Below, in pieces: positions 9,413 through 18,944 of a DNA stretch of 64,000 nucleotides. A program made the translations under genes and the position numbers. This DNA comes from Rhodoblastus sp963704565 (lineage in GTDB: Bacteria > Pseudomonadota > Alphaproteobacteria > Rhizobiales > Beijerinckiaceae): assembly GCA_963704565.1 (NCBI GenBank), contig OY969917.1, forward strand, positions 682,001-746,000, written 5' to 3'. The notes below the pieces were generated by a model. The model was not told where the DNA came from. It saw nothing but the letters and a program-made list of their open reading frames with translations, and made no database searches. The stretch's first letter is position 1. Every line of letters starts with the position of its first letter.

Positions 9413-10222
9413 ATGACCATCGATGACATCGATTTCGCTCAACTTTATCGCGACCACATGGCGGCGGCGGGCGGCCGGCGCAAACCGCCGGAGGAATGGG
9501 ACCGCCGCGCCGCTGGTTACGCGGACAAATTCTGCATGGAGCCAAATCCCTACGTCACGCAATTCGTCGGCCTGACGCCGCACGACGATTGCGAGACGCT
9601 TCTCGATGTGGGATGCGGGCCGGGCGTGATCGCGTTGGCCCTGGCGCCGCGCATGGCGGAGGTCTTCGGGCTGGATTACAGCCCGGCCATGCTCGCGCGT
9701 TTAGAGGCCAACGCGGCGGCGGCGGGCTTGAAAAATGTTTCGGGGATTTTGCGGTCCTGGGAAGACGACTGGTCCGATATTCCCGCTTGCGATCTTGTCG
9801 TCGCCTCGCGTTCGACAGCGGTGATGGATCTCGACGCCGCCCTGAGAAAACTCGACGCCAAGGCCCGCCGGCGGGTCTGCCTGACCGGCCCGGTCGGCGG
9901 CCGCTACATCCCGCCGGAGATTTTCGAAGCTCTCGGCCGAACGCCGCCGCCGCCTCGACCGGCGCCGCCCGATTATATCTACGTCCTCAACCTCCTGTAC
10001 CGCATGGGACGCCTGCCGAAGGTCGGTTTCATCGCCAATACGAATCAGGTCGCCGAGCCGCTCGATTTCGATCAATTCGTCCGCGCCCTGTCATTTTCGC
10101 TCGGCGAATTGACCGGGGAGGAGACGCGCCGGCTGAAGGCCTGGCGCGAGACTTTGCCCGAAGGCCAGTGGCGGTTTCGCGGCGGTCCAAGCCATTGGGC
10201 CTTCATCTCATGGGAGACGTGA
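9413..10222 (+). CDS. Class I SAM-dependent methyltransferase linked to nar operon
   Basis: This is a 269-residue Rossmann-fold methyltransferase. Motif I is LLDVGCGPGVIALAL near residues 62-76, followed by an acidic FGLDYS strand end. The DLVVASRSTAVMDL segment is the post-II region. The substrate cannot be read from the sequence. The ATG at 9413 follows GAGGGCG, and the gene starts 35 bp after the DUF2478 gene on the same strand. A role in cofactor or protein modification for nitrate respiration is inferred only from position. Confidence 0.8.
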   Translation: MTIDDIDFAQLYRDHMAAAGGRRKPPEEWDRRAAGYADKFCMEPNPYVTQFVGLTPHDDCETLLDVGCGPGVIALALAPRMAEVFGLDYSPAMLARLEANAAAAGLKNVSGILRSWEDDWSDIPACDLVVASRSTAVMDLDAALRKLDAKARRRVCLTGPVGGRYIPPEIFEALGRTPPPPRPAPPDYIYVLNLLYRMGRLPKVGFIANTNQVAEPLDFDQFVRALSFSLGELTGEETRRLKAWRETLPEGQWRFRGGPSHWAFISWET

Positions 10223-10410
10223 GCGGCGGACCGGGTCTGGTCGCAAAAGGGGCCCCCGCCTGCCGGGCGCGACATTGGCCCGCCATCCTTGCGCCGAATT
10301 CCGAGGTCGGACATGATGGCCCCCGGCCGCGTTCCCTTTCCCGAGGAACGACGCCTGGGGACGCGACCTTACCGGGGGGCGAACGGGCGCCCTCGAACCA
10401 GGACCATCGC

Positions 10411-11106
10411 ATGGCGCGGCTTGACCGCTCTCTTATCGCTGGCGCGCCGGCTTTCGCGAATTTAAGCGTCCAGGCTTTGGACGACGTTTTGTCGCGCGCG
10501 CAGGTTCAGCGCTTGCTCAAGGGCGAGGCGGTTTTTCGCCAGGGCGAGCCGGCCGAGAGATTCTTCCTGCTGCTGCATGGCCGGCTGCGCGTGACCCGGA
10601 TCAACGCCGAAGGCGCGCAGATCCTGGTGCGCTTCATCGCGCCCAACGACATGTTCGGCGTCGCCATGGCGATCGGCGCGACGGCTTATCCCGGCACGGC
10701 GACCGCCGCGGTCGAATCGGTCGCGCTGTCATGGCCCAACGCGGCCTGGGCCGAACTGATCGCCGCCTATCCCAGCCTGGCGGTCAAGGCCATGCAATCG
10801 CTGGGCGCGCGGCTGCAGGAGACGCAGGACCGCGTGCTCGACCTCGCGACGCACAACACCGAGCAGCGCATCGCCGGAGCGGTGCTGAAACTCATGCGTC
10901 AGGCCGGCCGCAAGACCGAGGACGGGATTTTGATCGACTTCCCGCTGTCGCGCCAGGATCTCGCCGAAATGACCGGCTCGACGCTTCACACCGTCAGCCG
11001 GACGCTCAGCGCCTGGGAGGCGAAGGGCCTGGTCGATTGCGGCCGCCAGCGCGTCACCGTGCGCGACGAACAGGGCCTCGCCGCCCTCGCGTCAGGGCGA
11101 GAATGA
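10411..11106 (+). CDS. Crp/Fnr family transcription regulator, NarR-like
   Basis: This is a 231-residue regulator with an N-terminal cyclic-nucleotide-like sensor domain (about residues 15-125), a long dimer helix and a C-terminal winged helix-turn-helix. The DNA-binding part is LSRQDLAEMTGSTLHTVSRTLSAWE. The recognition helix keeps the V-S-R pattern of the family but has His in place of the FNR Glu. There are no cysteines in the N-terminal region, so it should not carry an FNR-type Fe-S cluster. That is typical of NarR, Dnr and NnrR sensors of nitrate/nitrite or NO. It probably controls the nar genes upstream. No clear family operator was found nearby, and the 190 bp before it show nothing else. 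Confidence 0.85.
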   Translation: MARLDRSLIAGAPAFANLSVQALDDVLSRAQVQRLLKGEAVFRQGEPAERFFLLLHGRLRVTRINAEGAQILVRFIAPNDMFGVAMAIGATAYPGTATAAVESVALSWPNAAWAELIAAYPSLAVKAMQSLGARLQETQDRVLDLATHNTEQRIAGAVLKLMRQAGRKTEDGILIDFPLSRQDLAEMTGSTLHTVSRTLSAWEAKGLVDCGRQRVTVRDEQGLAALASGRE

Positions 11107-11506
11107 CGGCGGCGCGGATTTATTTTTTTGCAGGATCGATGACTGTCAGGTGTCTGATTAAATAGCTTCCGCCGGTCACGTCGAATGCGACGGCGCCCCT
11201 CCCTTTTCACCTTGACGATCAGGAACGGCGGATCGACGGCGGGCGACATTTCCATCGCCGGCGCATGAGCAAGGCTTGCGTCGTCATTCCAGAATCTCCC
11301 ACCTTGCGACGAGCCGTCAGATCCCCCGGAACGGCTCCGGGCGCCACATGGTGTTCTTCGCCGCGCAAGCTCATCTTGTTCGCCTCGTCGTTCGCTCCGC
11401 ATCGGGCGCAACGCCTGTGGAAAAGCCTCGGCCGGGAACGGACCGATCATCCGGGAAAACTGGGAAAAAGCCTTGATTTCGGTTAGCCGGGGGGCGCGCG
11501 CCGGCC
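11107..11506. other. 400-bp intergenic stretch with no gene recognised
   Basis: No reading frame here looks like a real protein. A short inverted repeat (CGCCCT...AGGGCG) at the end of the preceding regulator gene, followed by the T-rich TTTATTTTTTTG at about 11119-11130, may end transcription of that gene. The remainder shows no repeats or RNA genes that I can identify. Confidence 0.5.
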
Positions 11507-12178
11507 TCACCGATGGCTGAATCGCGGGAACAGGATGTTGTTCTCGGTGTGAATATGTTCGCTGAGGTCGTCCGCGAATTTCCGCAGCCCGCCATAAAGC
11601 GCGCGCCACGAGGCGCAGGCGTCGTCCGGCGGCTCCATATTTGCGGTCATCGCCTCCAGTTGCTTCAGCGCCGCGAAATGATCTTCATGCTCCGCCTCCA
11701 TCACCGCGATGGGGGCCGAAACCATCGGATGGCCGGCGCGGATCATGGGGAACAGCATGGCCTCCTCCTTCCGCATGTGCGAGCCGAGTTCGGCCGCCAT
11801 CGCGTTCAGGAACTCCGTCAGGCCCAGCGGGACATCGGGATGACCTGCATGAACCTGCTCCACGCGCCGCGCCAGCCGTATAAGTTCGGGCAATTCGCGG
11901 CGGTGCGTTTCGTGGAAGCGCGACAGGATGAATTCGATGATGTCGTCCGGCTCGTCCGGCGCCGTCACCGGCTGCTGATCGAGGGCGACGAGGCTGCGTT
12001 CGATTTCGGCGAGACTCAAGCCCCGCTTTTCAACCGCGCTCGCCAAGGTTTGCCGGCCGCCACAACAATAATCGAGCTTGAACGAGCGGAACACCGCCGT
12101 CGAGCCGGGCAGGCGGGCGGCGATCTCGCCAACCGGCGTCTCGGCCAGGGGCAAGGCAGGCTGGTCGGGATGCGTCAT
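11507..12178 (-). CDS. ytfE: Iron-sulfur cluster repair di-iron protein (YtfE/ScdA/RIC family)
   Basis: This 223-residue protein is predicted to repair Fe-S clusters damaged by nitric oxide or oxidants. An N-terminal ScdA_N (DUF542) domain, about residues 10-65, carries the hallmark LDYCCGG. A hemerythrin-like four-helix domain follows, with the metal-binding histidines in ETHRREL, GSHMRKEE, EAEHEDHF and EHIHTENNILFP. The glutamates in the last two are the usual bridging ligands. The ATG at 12178 gives the normal family length. Its place beside a nitrate reductase operon and an NO-type Crp/Fnr regulator fits protection from NO made from nitrite. Confidence 0.93.
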   Translation of the reverse strand: MTHPDQPALPLAETPVGEIAARLPGSTAVFRSFKLDYCCGGRQTLASAVEKRGLSLAEIERSLVALDQQPVTAPDEPDDIIEFILSRFHETHRRELPELIRLARRVEQVHAGHPDVPLGLTEFLNAMAAELGSHMRKEEAMLFPMIRAGHPMVSAPIAVMEAEHEDHFAALKQLEAMTANMEPPDDACASWRALYGGLRKFADDLSEHIHTENNILFPRFSHR

Positions 12179-12298
12179 CGTCGTCTCGCGCGCAGGGAGA
12201 GCAATGCCGGGCATTTTTCCGCAATGCGCGGCGCTGATCTTTGCTGACGGGCAAATTGCGCCGATGTCTTTTATCGTAACCAGGGCGCGGAGGCTCGA

Positions 12299-13607
12299 AT
12301 GACGAACTTCGCGCAAGGCATGGAGCTTTGGGGACGCGCGTCCGCGGCGGCGCGCGCCCTTCGGGTTCTTGGCGCAAAGCCGGGCCGTCCCGTCGCGACG
12401 CTGACGCGCTCTTCCGAAATCCTGGCGGTCCTCGCTTATGCTGCCGCCGCGCTTCCGGCCCCATTCTTCCCGATCGACCCCGCTTTGCCCGATGCGATCC
12501 AACGGCGTCTGCTGGAGCAGGCGGGAGACGCTCTGGTTCTGGGCGACCAACGCGGCGTCGAATTCGACGCCCTTCTTTCCGGCGCACCGGGCCTGCCGCT
12601 GGCTTACACGCCGCCCGCCGGGCCGGCCCTGCTGATCGCGACGAGCGGCTCGTCGGGGGCGCTTCGGTCAATGTCACGCCGCTTGGGCCGGATGACCGCT
12701 GGCTGGCGGGCCTCCCGCTCTTCCATATCGGGGATTTTCGATTCTCGCCCGCTGCGCCTTCGCCGGCGCCGATCTCGTCCTCGGCGAAGGCTTCGACGCC
12801 CAAAAAATCCTTTCGCGCCTCGCCGCCGAGCGCATCACCCATGTCTCGCTCACGCCGACCATGCTCGCGCAACTTGCCGCGCTGGGTTCGCCCCCGCCGA
12901 AGCTTCGCCACGCCCTGGTCGGCGGCGCCTCCCTTTCGCCGCAACTCGCGCGGGAAGCCGCCGACCTCGGCTGGCCGGTTCAGCCGACTTACGGGATGAC
13001 GGAAACCTGCTCGCAGCTTGCAACTCGTTCCTGCCTGCCGGAGGGCTGGCGCGGCGGCCGGATGGGGCGGCCTCTTCCCGGCGTCGAAATCGGCCTGACG
13101 GAGGATGGCCGTCCGAAGGCGCGCGGCCCGATCGTCATGAACGGCTACGCCAATCCGACATTGGCGTCCGGCGACGGGCTGCGCGACGGCTGGTTCGTCG
13201 CCAGTGATTTCGCGGAAATTTCCCCGAGCGGGGAATTGAACATCCTGGGCCGCGCCGACGATGTCATCGTGACCGGCGGAAAAAAGGTTCTGCCCTCGGT
13301 CGTCGAGGATCTGCTGGCCGACTGTCCCGGCATTGGCCACTACGCGGTCATGGGCCAGCCCGATCCATTGTGGGGCGCAATCGTCGCGGTTCTTTACGAC
13401 GGCCCGATCCCGCCGGATGATCTGCTCGCCTGGCGCCGGGGCGAGGCCGCCGCCGCCTTCCGCCCGCGCGCCGCCCATCGGATCGAGCCTTTTCCGCTGC
13501 TCGCCAATGGCAAGATCGACCGTCTCGCCTTACGCAAACGGGCGTTCGGGGACGAGACCCAGACCGGGGCCGTCGGGAAGCAGGATTTCGCCGCCGACGA
13601 TCGCTAA
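12299..13607 (+). pseudogene. menE-like o-succinylbenzoate-CoA ligase, disrupted
   Basis: This is an AMP-forming acyl-CoA synthetase, read as MenE-like because of the adjoining menC-like fragment. It starts with ATG after GGAGG. The first frame runs to about 12657 and reaches the ATSGSSG nucleotide loop. The next frame resumes with ASVNVTPLGPDDRWLAGLPLFHIG. A third frame from about 12745 carries CAFAGADLVLGEG, TYGMTETCSQLA, GRADDVIVTGGKK and NGKIDRLAL. About 20 residues that should close the phosphate loop, including the conserved Pro-Lys, are missing between the first two parts. Loss of function is therefore likely, even if the second shift were a sequencing error. The 3' end overlaps the opposing menC-like fragment. 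Confidence 0.75.
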
Positions 13608-13822
13608 AGGCTTTGCGACATCCTCGCGAAGCCAGGAGCCGGTCGCGAGGCCATGAACGGCCTCGCCGCCGAGCGCGGCGGCAAGTTGCGCCGTGGCGGC
13701 GACGCCGATCGCGGATTCGACAACGGATGTCGCAACCGCCTCGATGCCGGCTCTCGCGGCGCGCTCCGCCAGTCGCAAGACCGCGCTGAAACCGCCGATC
13801 CGCGCGGGCTTCATCGCCAGCC
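13530..13822 (-). pseudogene. 3' fragment of menC-like o-succinylbenzoate synthase
   Basis: About 95 codons on the minus strand encode the C-terminal part of an enolase-superfamily enzyme. The frame reads RRLAMKPARIGG, then TSVVESAIGVAATAQLAAALG, then HGLATGSWLREDVAKPL and ends LPDGPGLGL. These are the lysine-containing strand, the Glu/Ser strand and the closing loop typical of MenC-like enzymes. The N-terminal two thirds are absent. At about 13822 the sequence passes directly into moeA-like coding on the other strand, which marks a deletion joint. No start codon or promoter for this piece is evident. Confidence 0.65.
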
Positions 13823-15387
13823 GACGCCATTGTCCTGGTGGAATGGACCGATGTCGTCGAGCCGGGCGCGATCGCGATCCGGCAACCCGTTGCGCCCTCG
13901 GCCGGCATATCCGGCGCGGGCTCGGATATTGGCGCCGGCGAGACGGTGCTGCGGCAGGGCGTCGTGATCGGCTCGCGCGAGATCGCGCTGCTGGCGGCTG
14001 TTGGCGCCGGCGAGATCCCGGTGTTCCGCCGCCCGCGCGTCGCCATTCTTTCAACGGGCGACGAGATCGTGCAGCCCGGCGGGCCGATCCGTCCCGGACA
14101 GGTCTATGACAGCAACGGTCCGATGCTGGCGGCGGCGGTCGAGGAGCTGGGCTGCGAGGCCCCGCCGCTCGGCGCGGTCGCAGACGACGTCGCAGGCCTG
14201 GAGGAGGCGGTGGATGCGGCGCTGGCCTCGGCCGATGTGGTTCTGCTGTCGGGCGGCGCCTCCAAGGGCGCCGGCGACATGGCCTTTCGCGCCGTGGCGC
14301 GTTTTTCCGACCCTGGCGTCGTGGTTCACGGCGTGGCGCTTAAACCCGGAAAGCCGCTGTGCCTTGCGGTCACCGGCGGCAAGCCGCTGGCGATCCTGCC
14401 GGGCTTTCCCACCTCCGCCATGTTCACCTTCCATGAATTTGGTCGCGCCCGTGCTGCGCGTTTTCGCGGGCCTGCCGCCGGAGCGCCGCGAAAGCCGGGA
14501 GGCGCGTCTGCCGATGAAACTCGTCACCGAATTCGGCCGCGCCACCTATAGGCTTGTCAATCTTCTGGAGCGCCCCGATGAAGGCCTCGCCGCCTATCCG
14601 GTCGGCAAGACATCGGGCGCGGTCACGTCCTTCGCCACCGCCGACGGCTTTTTCGCCGCGCCGGCCGGCGTCGAGGCCTTGCCCCCTGAGAGCGCCGTCG
14701 CTGTGACGCCGATCGGCGCCGCCCGCGAACTGGCGGATCTCACCATTGTGGGCAGCCATTGCCTGGGGCTCGACCTGCTCATCAATCTGCTGACGCGCGA
14801 AGGGCTGAACATCAAGGCTTTGGCGGTCGGCAGCACGGCCGGGCTGACGGCGGCGCGGCGAATGCGACCTTGCCGGCATTCATCTGATGGACCCGGCCAC
14901 CGGCGCCTACAACCGCCCCTTCATCGACGCCAGCCTGCATCTCGAGCCGGGCTATCGCCGCGAACAGGGGCTGGTGTTCCGGGCCGACGATTCGCGCTTC
15001 GAGGGATCGGACGCCGGGGAGCTCATGGCGCGCGCCGCCGCCGATCCGGCGCTGCTGATGGTGAACCGCAACGCTGGCGGCGGCGCCCGCATCCTGACCG
15101 ACCGCCTGCTGAATGGCGCAAGACCCGCCGGCTACGATTATCAGGTGAAGTCTCACAACGTCGTCGCGGCGGCGGTGGCGCAGGGTCGCGCCGATTGGGG
15201 CGTCGGCGTCGCCAATGTCGCGCGGGTCTATGGGCTCGGCTTCCTGCCGTTGCAGGACGAAATCTACGATTTCGTCATCCCCGCGCAACGCCTGACGCGC
15301 CCGCCCGTGCGGCGCTTTCTGCAGCTCCTGGCCGATCCGCGAACCCGCGCCCGGCTTGGCGAACTCGGTTTCCGCCAGATTGAGTAG
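13823..15387 (+). pseudogene. moeA-PBP fusion (molybdopterin biosynthesis), 5' truncated and frameshifted
   Basis: The remains encode a MoeA-like domain followed by a periplasmic-binding-protein-like domain, a known fusion linked to molybdenum cofactor synthesis. The frame begins abruptly with DAIVLVEWTDVVEPGAIAIR and lacks the MoeA N-terminal region. It includes RPRVAILSTGDE, GQVYDSN, LLSGGASKGAGD and ILPGFPTSAMF. Near 14440 an extra base shifts the frame to APVLRVFAGLPPE...GKTSGAVTSFA. Near 14862 a second shift leads to AGIHLMDPATGAYN, NRNAGGGARILTDRLL and the end. One truncation and two shifts make this a pseudogene, barring sequencing error. Another intact moeA elsewhere would be needed for NarG activity. 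Confidence 0.78.
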
Positions 15388-15644
15388 AGTTGCGCCAAGC
15401 GCGCAATCCGTGGCGATGAAAGGTCGGGCGTGAAGGAAGAGATTCCTTCGATGCGGCTCTGTGGTTGCGCTGTAGCGGCTCTTCGGCGCCGACATCACCA
15501 TGGCGTCATCGTCCGTTTTGGCTTCATTCCAGACGAATCGATGCTGCTCACGCTGCGCCGGCAAGCGTAAGGACAGCGCCGTTGACGACGAAGGTTTTAG
15601 CTGACAGGCTGATAGAGCAAGGCAGGCTGCTGAAAGAACTGGTT

Positions 15645-16193
15645 ATGGTGAAGATACTAACGTTAATGGCGTGGGTCTGTGCAGTTTTCTCTCCATCCTG
15701 TTGTCTTGCCGACAGCATCGCCTATCGCCTCCGAGAATTTGAAACCGGGATGAGTCAGGCCGATGCGTCGCGTGTCATGGAAAAATTATGCGTTGATTAT
15801 GAACGTGGCCGCCTGAACTGCACGCTGGACGATGGCTCTTTCATAACTTTGAGGTTTACACAGGAAACAAAGTCTCTTGATGATATAGAATATTCCATGA
15901 AGACAAACATGGCCTGCGATGATCTTACCAAAGTTATTATCTCCAAATATAACTTGCGTGAGGGAAAGATCCCTGATTGCGCGGCTGGCGGATGGGTGTA
16001 TTTCGCCAAGAAATTTTCTGACGATCATACGCCTTACAAGCTGATGACGAATGACAAGAAACGTGTTGAGATCAGTTTCTCGTTCAATTACGGCGCGCCC
16101 ATGCTCCGCATCCTGGACGTTGCTGTTCTATCCGAGGATCTTGAGGCGCAAGAGCGGAAAAGGAAGGCCAGCGTGACGCCTCCGAAGCTCTGA
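15645..16193 (+). CDS. Putative secreted protein of unknown function
   Basis: I do not recognise this 182-residue protein. The ATG at 15645 gives an N-terminal signal-like segment (MVKILTLMAWVCAVFSPSCCLA). Cleavage after LADS is plausible, and the Cys pair could also suggest a lipoprotein, although no clean lipobox is seen. The mature part is mixed alpha/beta with four cysteines (CVDYERGRLNC, ACDD, PDCAAGG). The Shine-Dalgarno is weak. The DNA is clearly more AT-rich than the flanking core genes, which suggests acquisition. The 250 bp before it (15388-15644) show no gene. Confidence 0.55.
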   Translation: MVKILTLMAWVCAVFSPSCCLADSIAYRLREFETGMSQADASRVMEKLCVDYERGRLNCTLDDGSFITLRFTQETKSLDDIEYSMKTNMACDDLTKVIISKYNLREGKIPDCAAGGWVYFAKKFSDDHTPYKLMTNDKKRVEISFSFNYGAPMLRILDVAVLSEDLEAQERKRKASVTPPKL

Positions 16194-16243
16194 AACTGGC
16201 GCGGAACAGGCGAAGAGCCGCGACAACCAGAACCGTCCTGGCC

Positions 16244-16391
16244 GGGCATGTCCCGGTCCTCCACGCCAAGCCGCTTTTTTGCGCGAATGGCGGTCCTGGC
16301 GCGGTTTTGGGCAAGACAAGAAGGGCGGCGCCGGCCAGTCCATCGCCCGAAACAACAGCATCGGCCCGGCGTGGATGACCGGGACATGCCC
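16244..16391. repeat. Large inverted repeat with 24-bp arms, target of the IS4 element
   Basis: Arms at 16244-16267 and 16368-16391 are inverted copies with 23 of 24 positions matching. Each ends in the hyphenated palindrome core GGGCATGTCCC or its complement. About 100 bp separate the arms. The right arm is cut by the IS4-family element, whose 11-bp target duplication is GGGACATGCCC, and the palindrome continues at 20164. No gene is visible between 16194 and the IS boundary. Confidence 0.8.
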
Positions 16392-16624
16392 ACGGCTGTC
16401 CGGTTCGGATTTTGCTTGGCTTGGCGCACGGCATTGATTCTACTTGCTCCAGAGGGTTTGGCGACTCATCTGAACACGAAAGGATCAAGCCGTGCGGCAT
16501 CATAATAGCGTTTTTCACGACCTTTTGGCGCTGGTTCCTTGGAAGAGTTTTGATCGGCTGTTGATTTCCGCGAGGAAGTGACCCGGGATTTTCACTGAGA
16601 AGTGACCCACCAGGATTTATGGGA

Positions 16625-17422
16625 TCAGGGTCGTGCTTGGGTCAAGTTTTTGGTCTTCTCCTTTCGTCCTTTTGTGGCGGCAGCGCTCGCCTTGAAGCGG
16701 AAGCTGTCATTGCCGGTTTCGACGATGTGGCAGTGATGGGTCAGGCGATCGAGCAGCGCGGTCGTCATTTTGGCGTCGCCGAACACATCCGCCCATTCAC
16801 TGAAGGAGAGGTTCGTCGTGATGGCGACGCTGGCCCGCTCGTAAAGCTTGCTCAGCAGATGGAAGAGCAAGGCCCCACCGGACGGGCTGAACGGCAGATA
16901 GCCGAGCTCGTCGAGGATCACGAGATCGAGCCGCGCCAGCCGGTCGGCGGTCTGGCCGGCTTTGCCCTGGGCTTTTTCCTGCTCCAGGGCATTGACCAGT
17001 TCGACGGAGGAGAAGAAGCGAACCTTCTTGCGATGATGCTCGATGGCATGAACGCCGAGCGCCGTGGCGATGTGAGTTTTTCCCGTTCCTGGACCGCCAA
17101 CCAGGACGACATTGTCGGCCTGGTCTATGAACTCGCAGCGATGCAGCTGCCGAACCAAGGCTTCATTGACCTCGCTGGCGGCGAAGTCGAAGCCGGTCAG
17201 ATCCTTGTAGGCGGGAAAGCGCGCCGCCTTGATCTGATAGGCAATGGAGCGAACCTCGCGTTCGGCGGTTTCCGCCTTGAGCAATTGCGAGAGCATGGGA
17301 ATGGCCGCATCAAAAGCCGGCGATCCCTGTTCCAGCAGATCGCTTACGGCCTGCGCCATGCCGAACATTTTCAGGCTGCGCAACATGATGACAATCGCGG
17401 CGCTGGCGGGATCATGACGCAT
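16625..17422 (-). CDS. istB: IS21-family helper ATPase IstB
   Basis: This is a 265-residue DnaC-like AAA+ ATPase that helps the IstA transposase choose and activate the target. Walker A is GGPGTGKTH near residue 106, Walker B is LVILDELGYLPF, and a sensor region is ITTNLSFSEW. The N-terminal helical part (about residues 1-75) is typical of IstB. The ATG at 17422 lies inside the end of istA (11-bp overlap), so translation is coupled. The C-terminal tail is lysine-rich. Confidence 0.95.
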   Translation of the reverse strand: MRHDPASAAIVIMLRSLKMFGMAQAVSDLLEQGSPAFDAAIPMLSQLLKAETAEREVRSIAYQIKAARFPAYKDLTGFDFAASEVNEALVRQLHRCEFIDQADNVVLVGGPGTGKTHIATALGVHAIEHHRKKVRFFSSVELVNALEQEKAQGKAGQTADRLARLDLVILDELGYLPFSPSGGALLFHLLSKLYERASVAITTNLSFSEWADVFGDAKMTTALLDRLTHHCHIVETGNDSFRFKASAAATKGRKEKTKNLTQARP

Positions 17423-18944
17423 GGCGGTTCTCCTGCGTGACGTCGCGCAAGGCGTCATAGCGTTGGACATCGGCGCGCGGTTCACGGTTCAACGCCAACG
17501 CCTGCGGCGCCTCAATGGGCGTCGGCGCCGGCGGCTTACCGTCGACCAGCCGGTGCAGCAGGTTGAGGATATGGGTCTTGGTCGGCGCGCCAGCGCCCAG
17601 GGCCAGTTCGACAGCGCAGAGCACGGCCTGCTCGTCGTGATGCAGCACCAGAGCCAGTATCTCTGCCATTTCCCGGTCGCCGCCGGGATGTTTGAGGAGA
17701 TGCTGTTGCAGCCGTTTGAAGGCTTCCGGCAGTTCGAAGAAGGGCGCGCCATTGCGCAAGGCGCCCGGCTTGCGTTGAACGACCGCCAAATAATGCCGCC
17801 AATCATAGACCGTCTGGCCAAGCCTTCGGTGAGAACGATCAATAATCCGCTTGTGCTCGCAAAGAACCTGGCCTTCCCCGACAATGACAATGTGCTCTGG
17901 ATAAACGCGCAAGCTCACCGGGCGATTGGCGAAGGAAGCCGGGACGCTGTAGCGATTGCGCTCCAGATGGACGAGGCAGGTGGGCGACACTCGCTTGCTG
18001 TATTCGACGAAGCCATCGAAAGGCCGGGAAAGAGGCATCAGGGTCGGCGTCTCGCTCGCCCAGACTTCGGCGATCGTTCCTGGCTGGCCTCCATGAGGAA
18101 TCTCCTGCCACAGCGCCTGGCAGCGGTGCTCCAGCCATTCATTCAGCGCCTCCAGCGTCGGGAAGCTCGGCGTCGGTTGCCAAAGCCTGTGGCGCGCGTC
18201 TTGGACGTTTTTCTCGACCTGGCCCTTTTCCCAGCCGGAGGCCGGATTGCAGAACTCGGCGCCGAACAGATAGTGGCTGGTCATGGCGAGGAAGCGTGCG
18301 TTGACCTGCCGCTCCTTGCCGACCAGGACGCGATCGACCGCCGTTTTCATATTGTCGTAAATCCCCCGCCGAGGCACGCCGCCAAACACCCGGAACGCCT
18401 GATAATGGGCGTCGAACAGCATCTCGTGGGTTTGCAGGAGATAGGCGCGAACGAGGAAGGCGCGGCTGTAGGACAGCTTGATATGGGCGGCTTGCAGCTT
18501 GACCCGCTCGCCGCCGATGATCGCGAAGTCCTCGCTCCAATCGAACTGGAACGCTTCGCCCGGCTGAAACGCCAGAGGGACGAAAGCACCCCGGCCGACC
18601 GTCTGCTGTTCGCGATGGCGGTCTTCTTTCCATTCTCGGGCGAAGGCGGCGACGCGGCCGTACGAGCCGTCAAAACCCAGCGCGACGAGATCGGCGTGCA
18701 ACTGCTTCAGTGTGCGCTTCTGCTTGCGCGGCCGGCCGGCCTCGGTTTTCAGCCAGGCTGACAATTTGTCGGCGAAAGCATCCAGCTTGCTTGGTCGGTC
18801 AGGAACCTTGAACTTCGGATCGACGACATCAGATCGCAGATATTTGCGGATCGTGTTCCGCGACAACCCGGTTCGTCGCGCAATCTCACGGATCGAGAGC
18901 TGGTCGCGAAAAAACCACCGGCGGATAACGCTCAACAAAGCCAT
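17412..18944 (-). CDS. istA: IS21-family transposase IstA
   Basis: This is a 510-residue DDE transposase. The N-terminal helix-turn-helix is QLSIREIARRTGLSRNTIRKY (residues about 15-35). Catalytic residues appear in FDWSED, in YDNMKTAV and in KGQVEKNV. The C-terminal domain binds IstB or DNA in related proteins. The ATG at 18944 was chosen because it starts MALLSVIRRWFF, the usual family N-terminus. No disruption is seen. Confidence 0.94.
   Translation of the reverse strand: MALLSVIRRWFFRDQLSIREIARRTGLSRNTIRKYLRSDVVDPKFKVPDRPSKLDAFADKLSAWLKTEAGRPRKQKRTLKQLHADLVALGFDGSYGRVAAFAREWKEDRHREQQTVGRGAFVPLAFQPGEAFQFDWSEDFAIIGGERVKLQAAHIKLSYSRAFLVRAYLLQTHEMLFDAHYQAFRVFGGVPRRGIYDNMKTAVDRVLVGKERQVNARFLAMTSHYLFGAEFCNPASGWEKGQVEKNVQDARHRLWQPTPSFPTLEALNEWLEHRCQALWQEIPHGGQPGTIAEVWASETPTLMPLSRPFDGFVEYSKRVSPTCLVHLERNRYSVPASFANRPVSLRVYPEHIVIVGEGQVLCEHKRIIDRSHRRLGQTVYDWRHYLAVVQRKPGALRNGAPFFELPEAFKRLQQHLLKHPGGDREMAEILALVLHHDEQAVLCAVELALGAGAPTKTHILNLLHRLVDGKPPAPTPIEAPQALALNREPRADVQRYDALRDVTQENRHAS

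Noticed and set aside
11107..12298. FNR/NNR-type TTGAC-N4-GTCAA operators near the regulator and ytfE
   Set aside because: Only half-sites such as TTGACGATCAG are seen. No full inverted motif could be supported.
15465..15644. Sixty-codon upstream extension of the secreted protein gene
   Set aside because: The extension has no conserved look and would bury a clean signal peptide. The ATG at 15645 was preferred.
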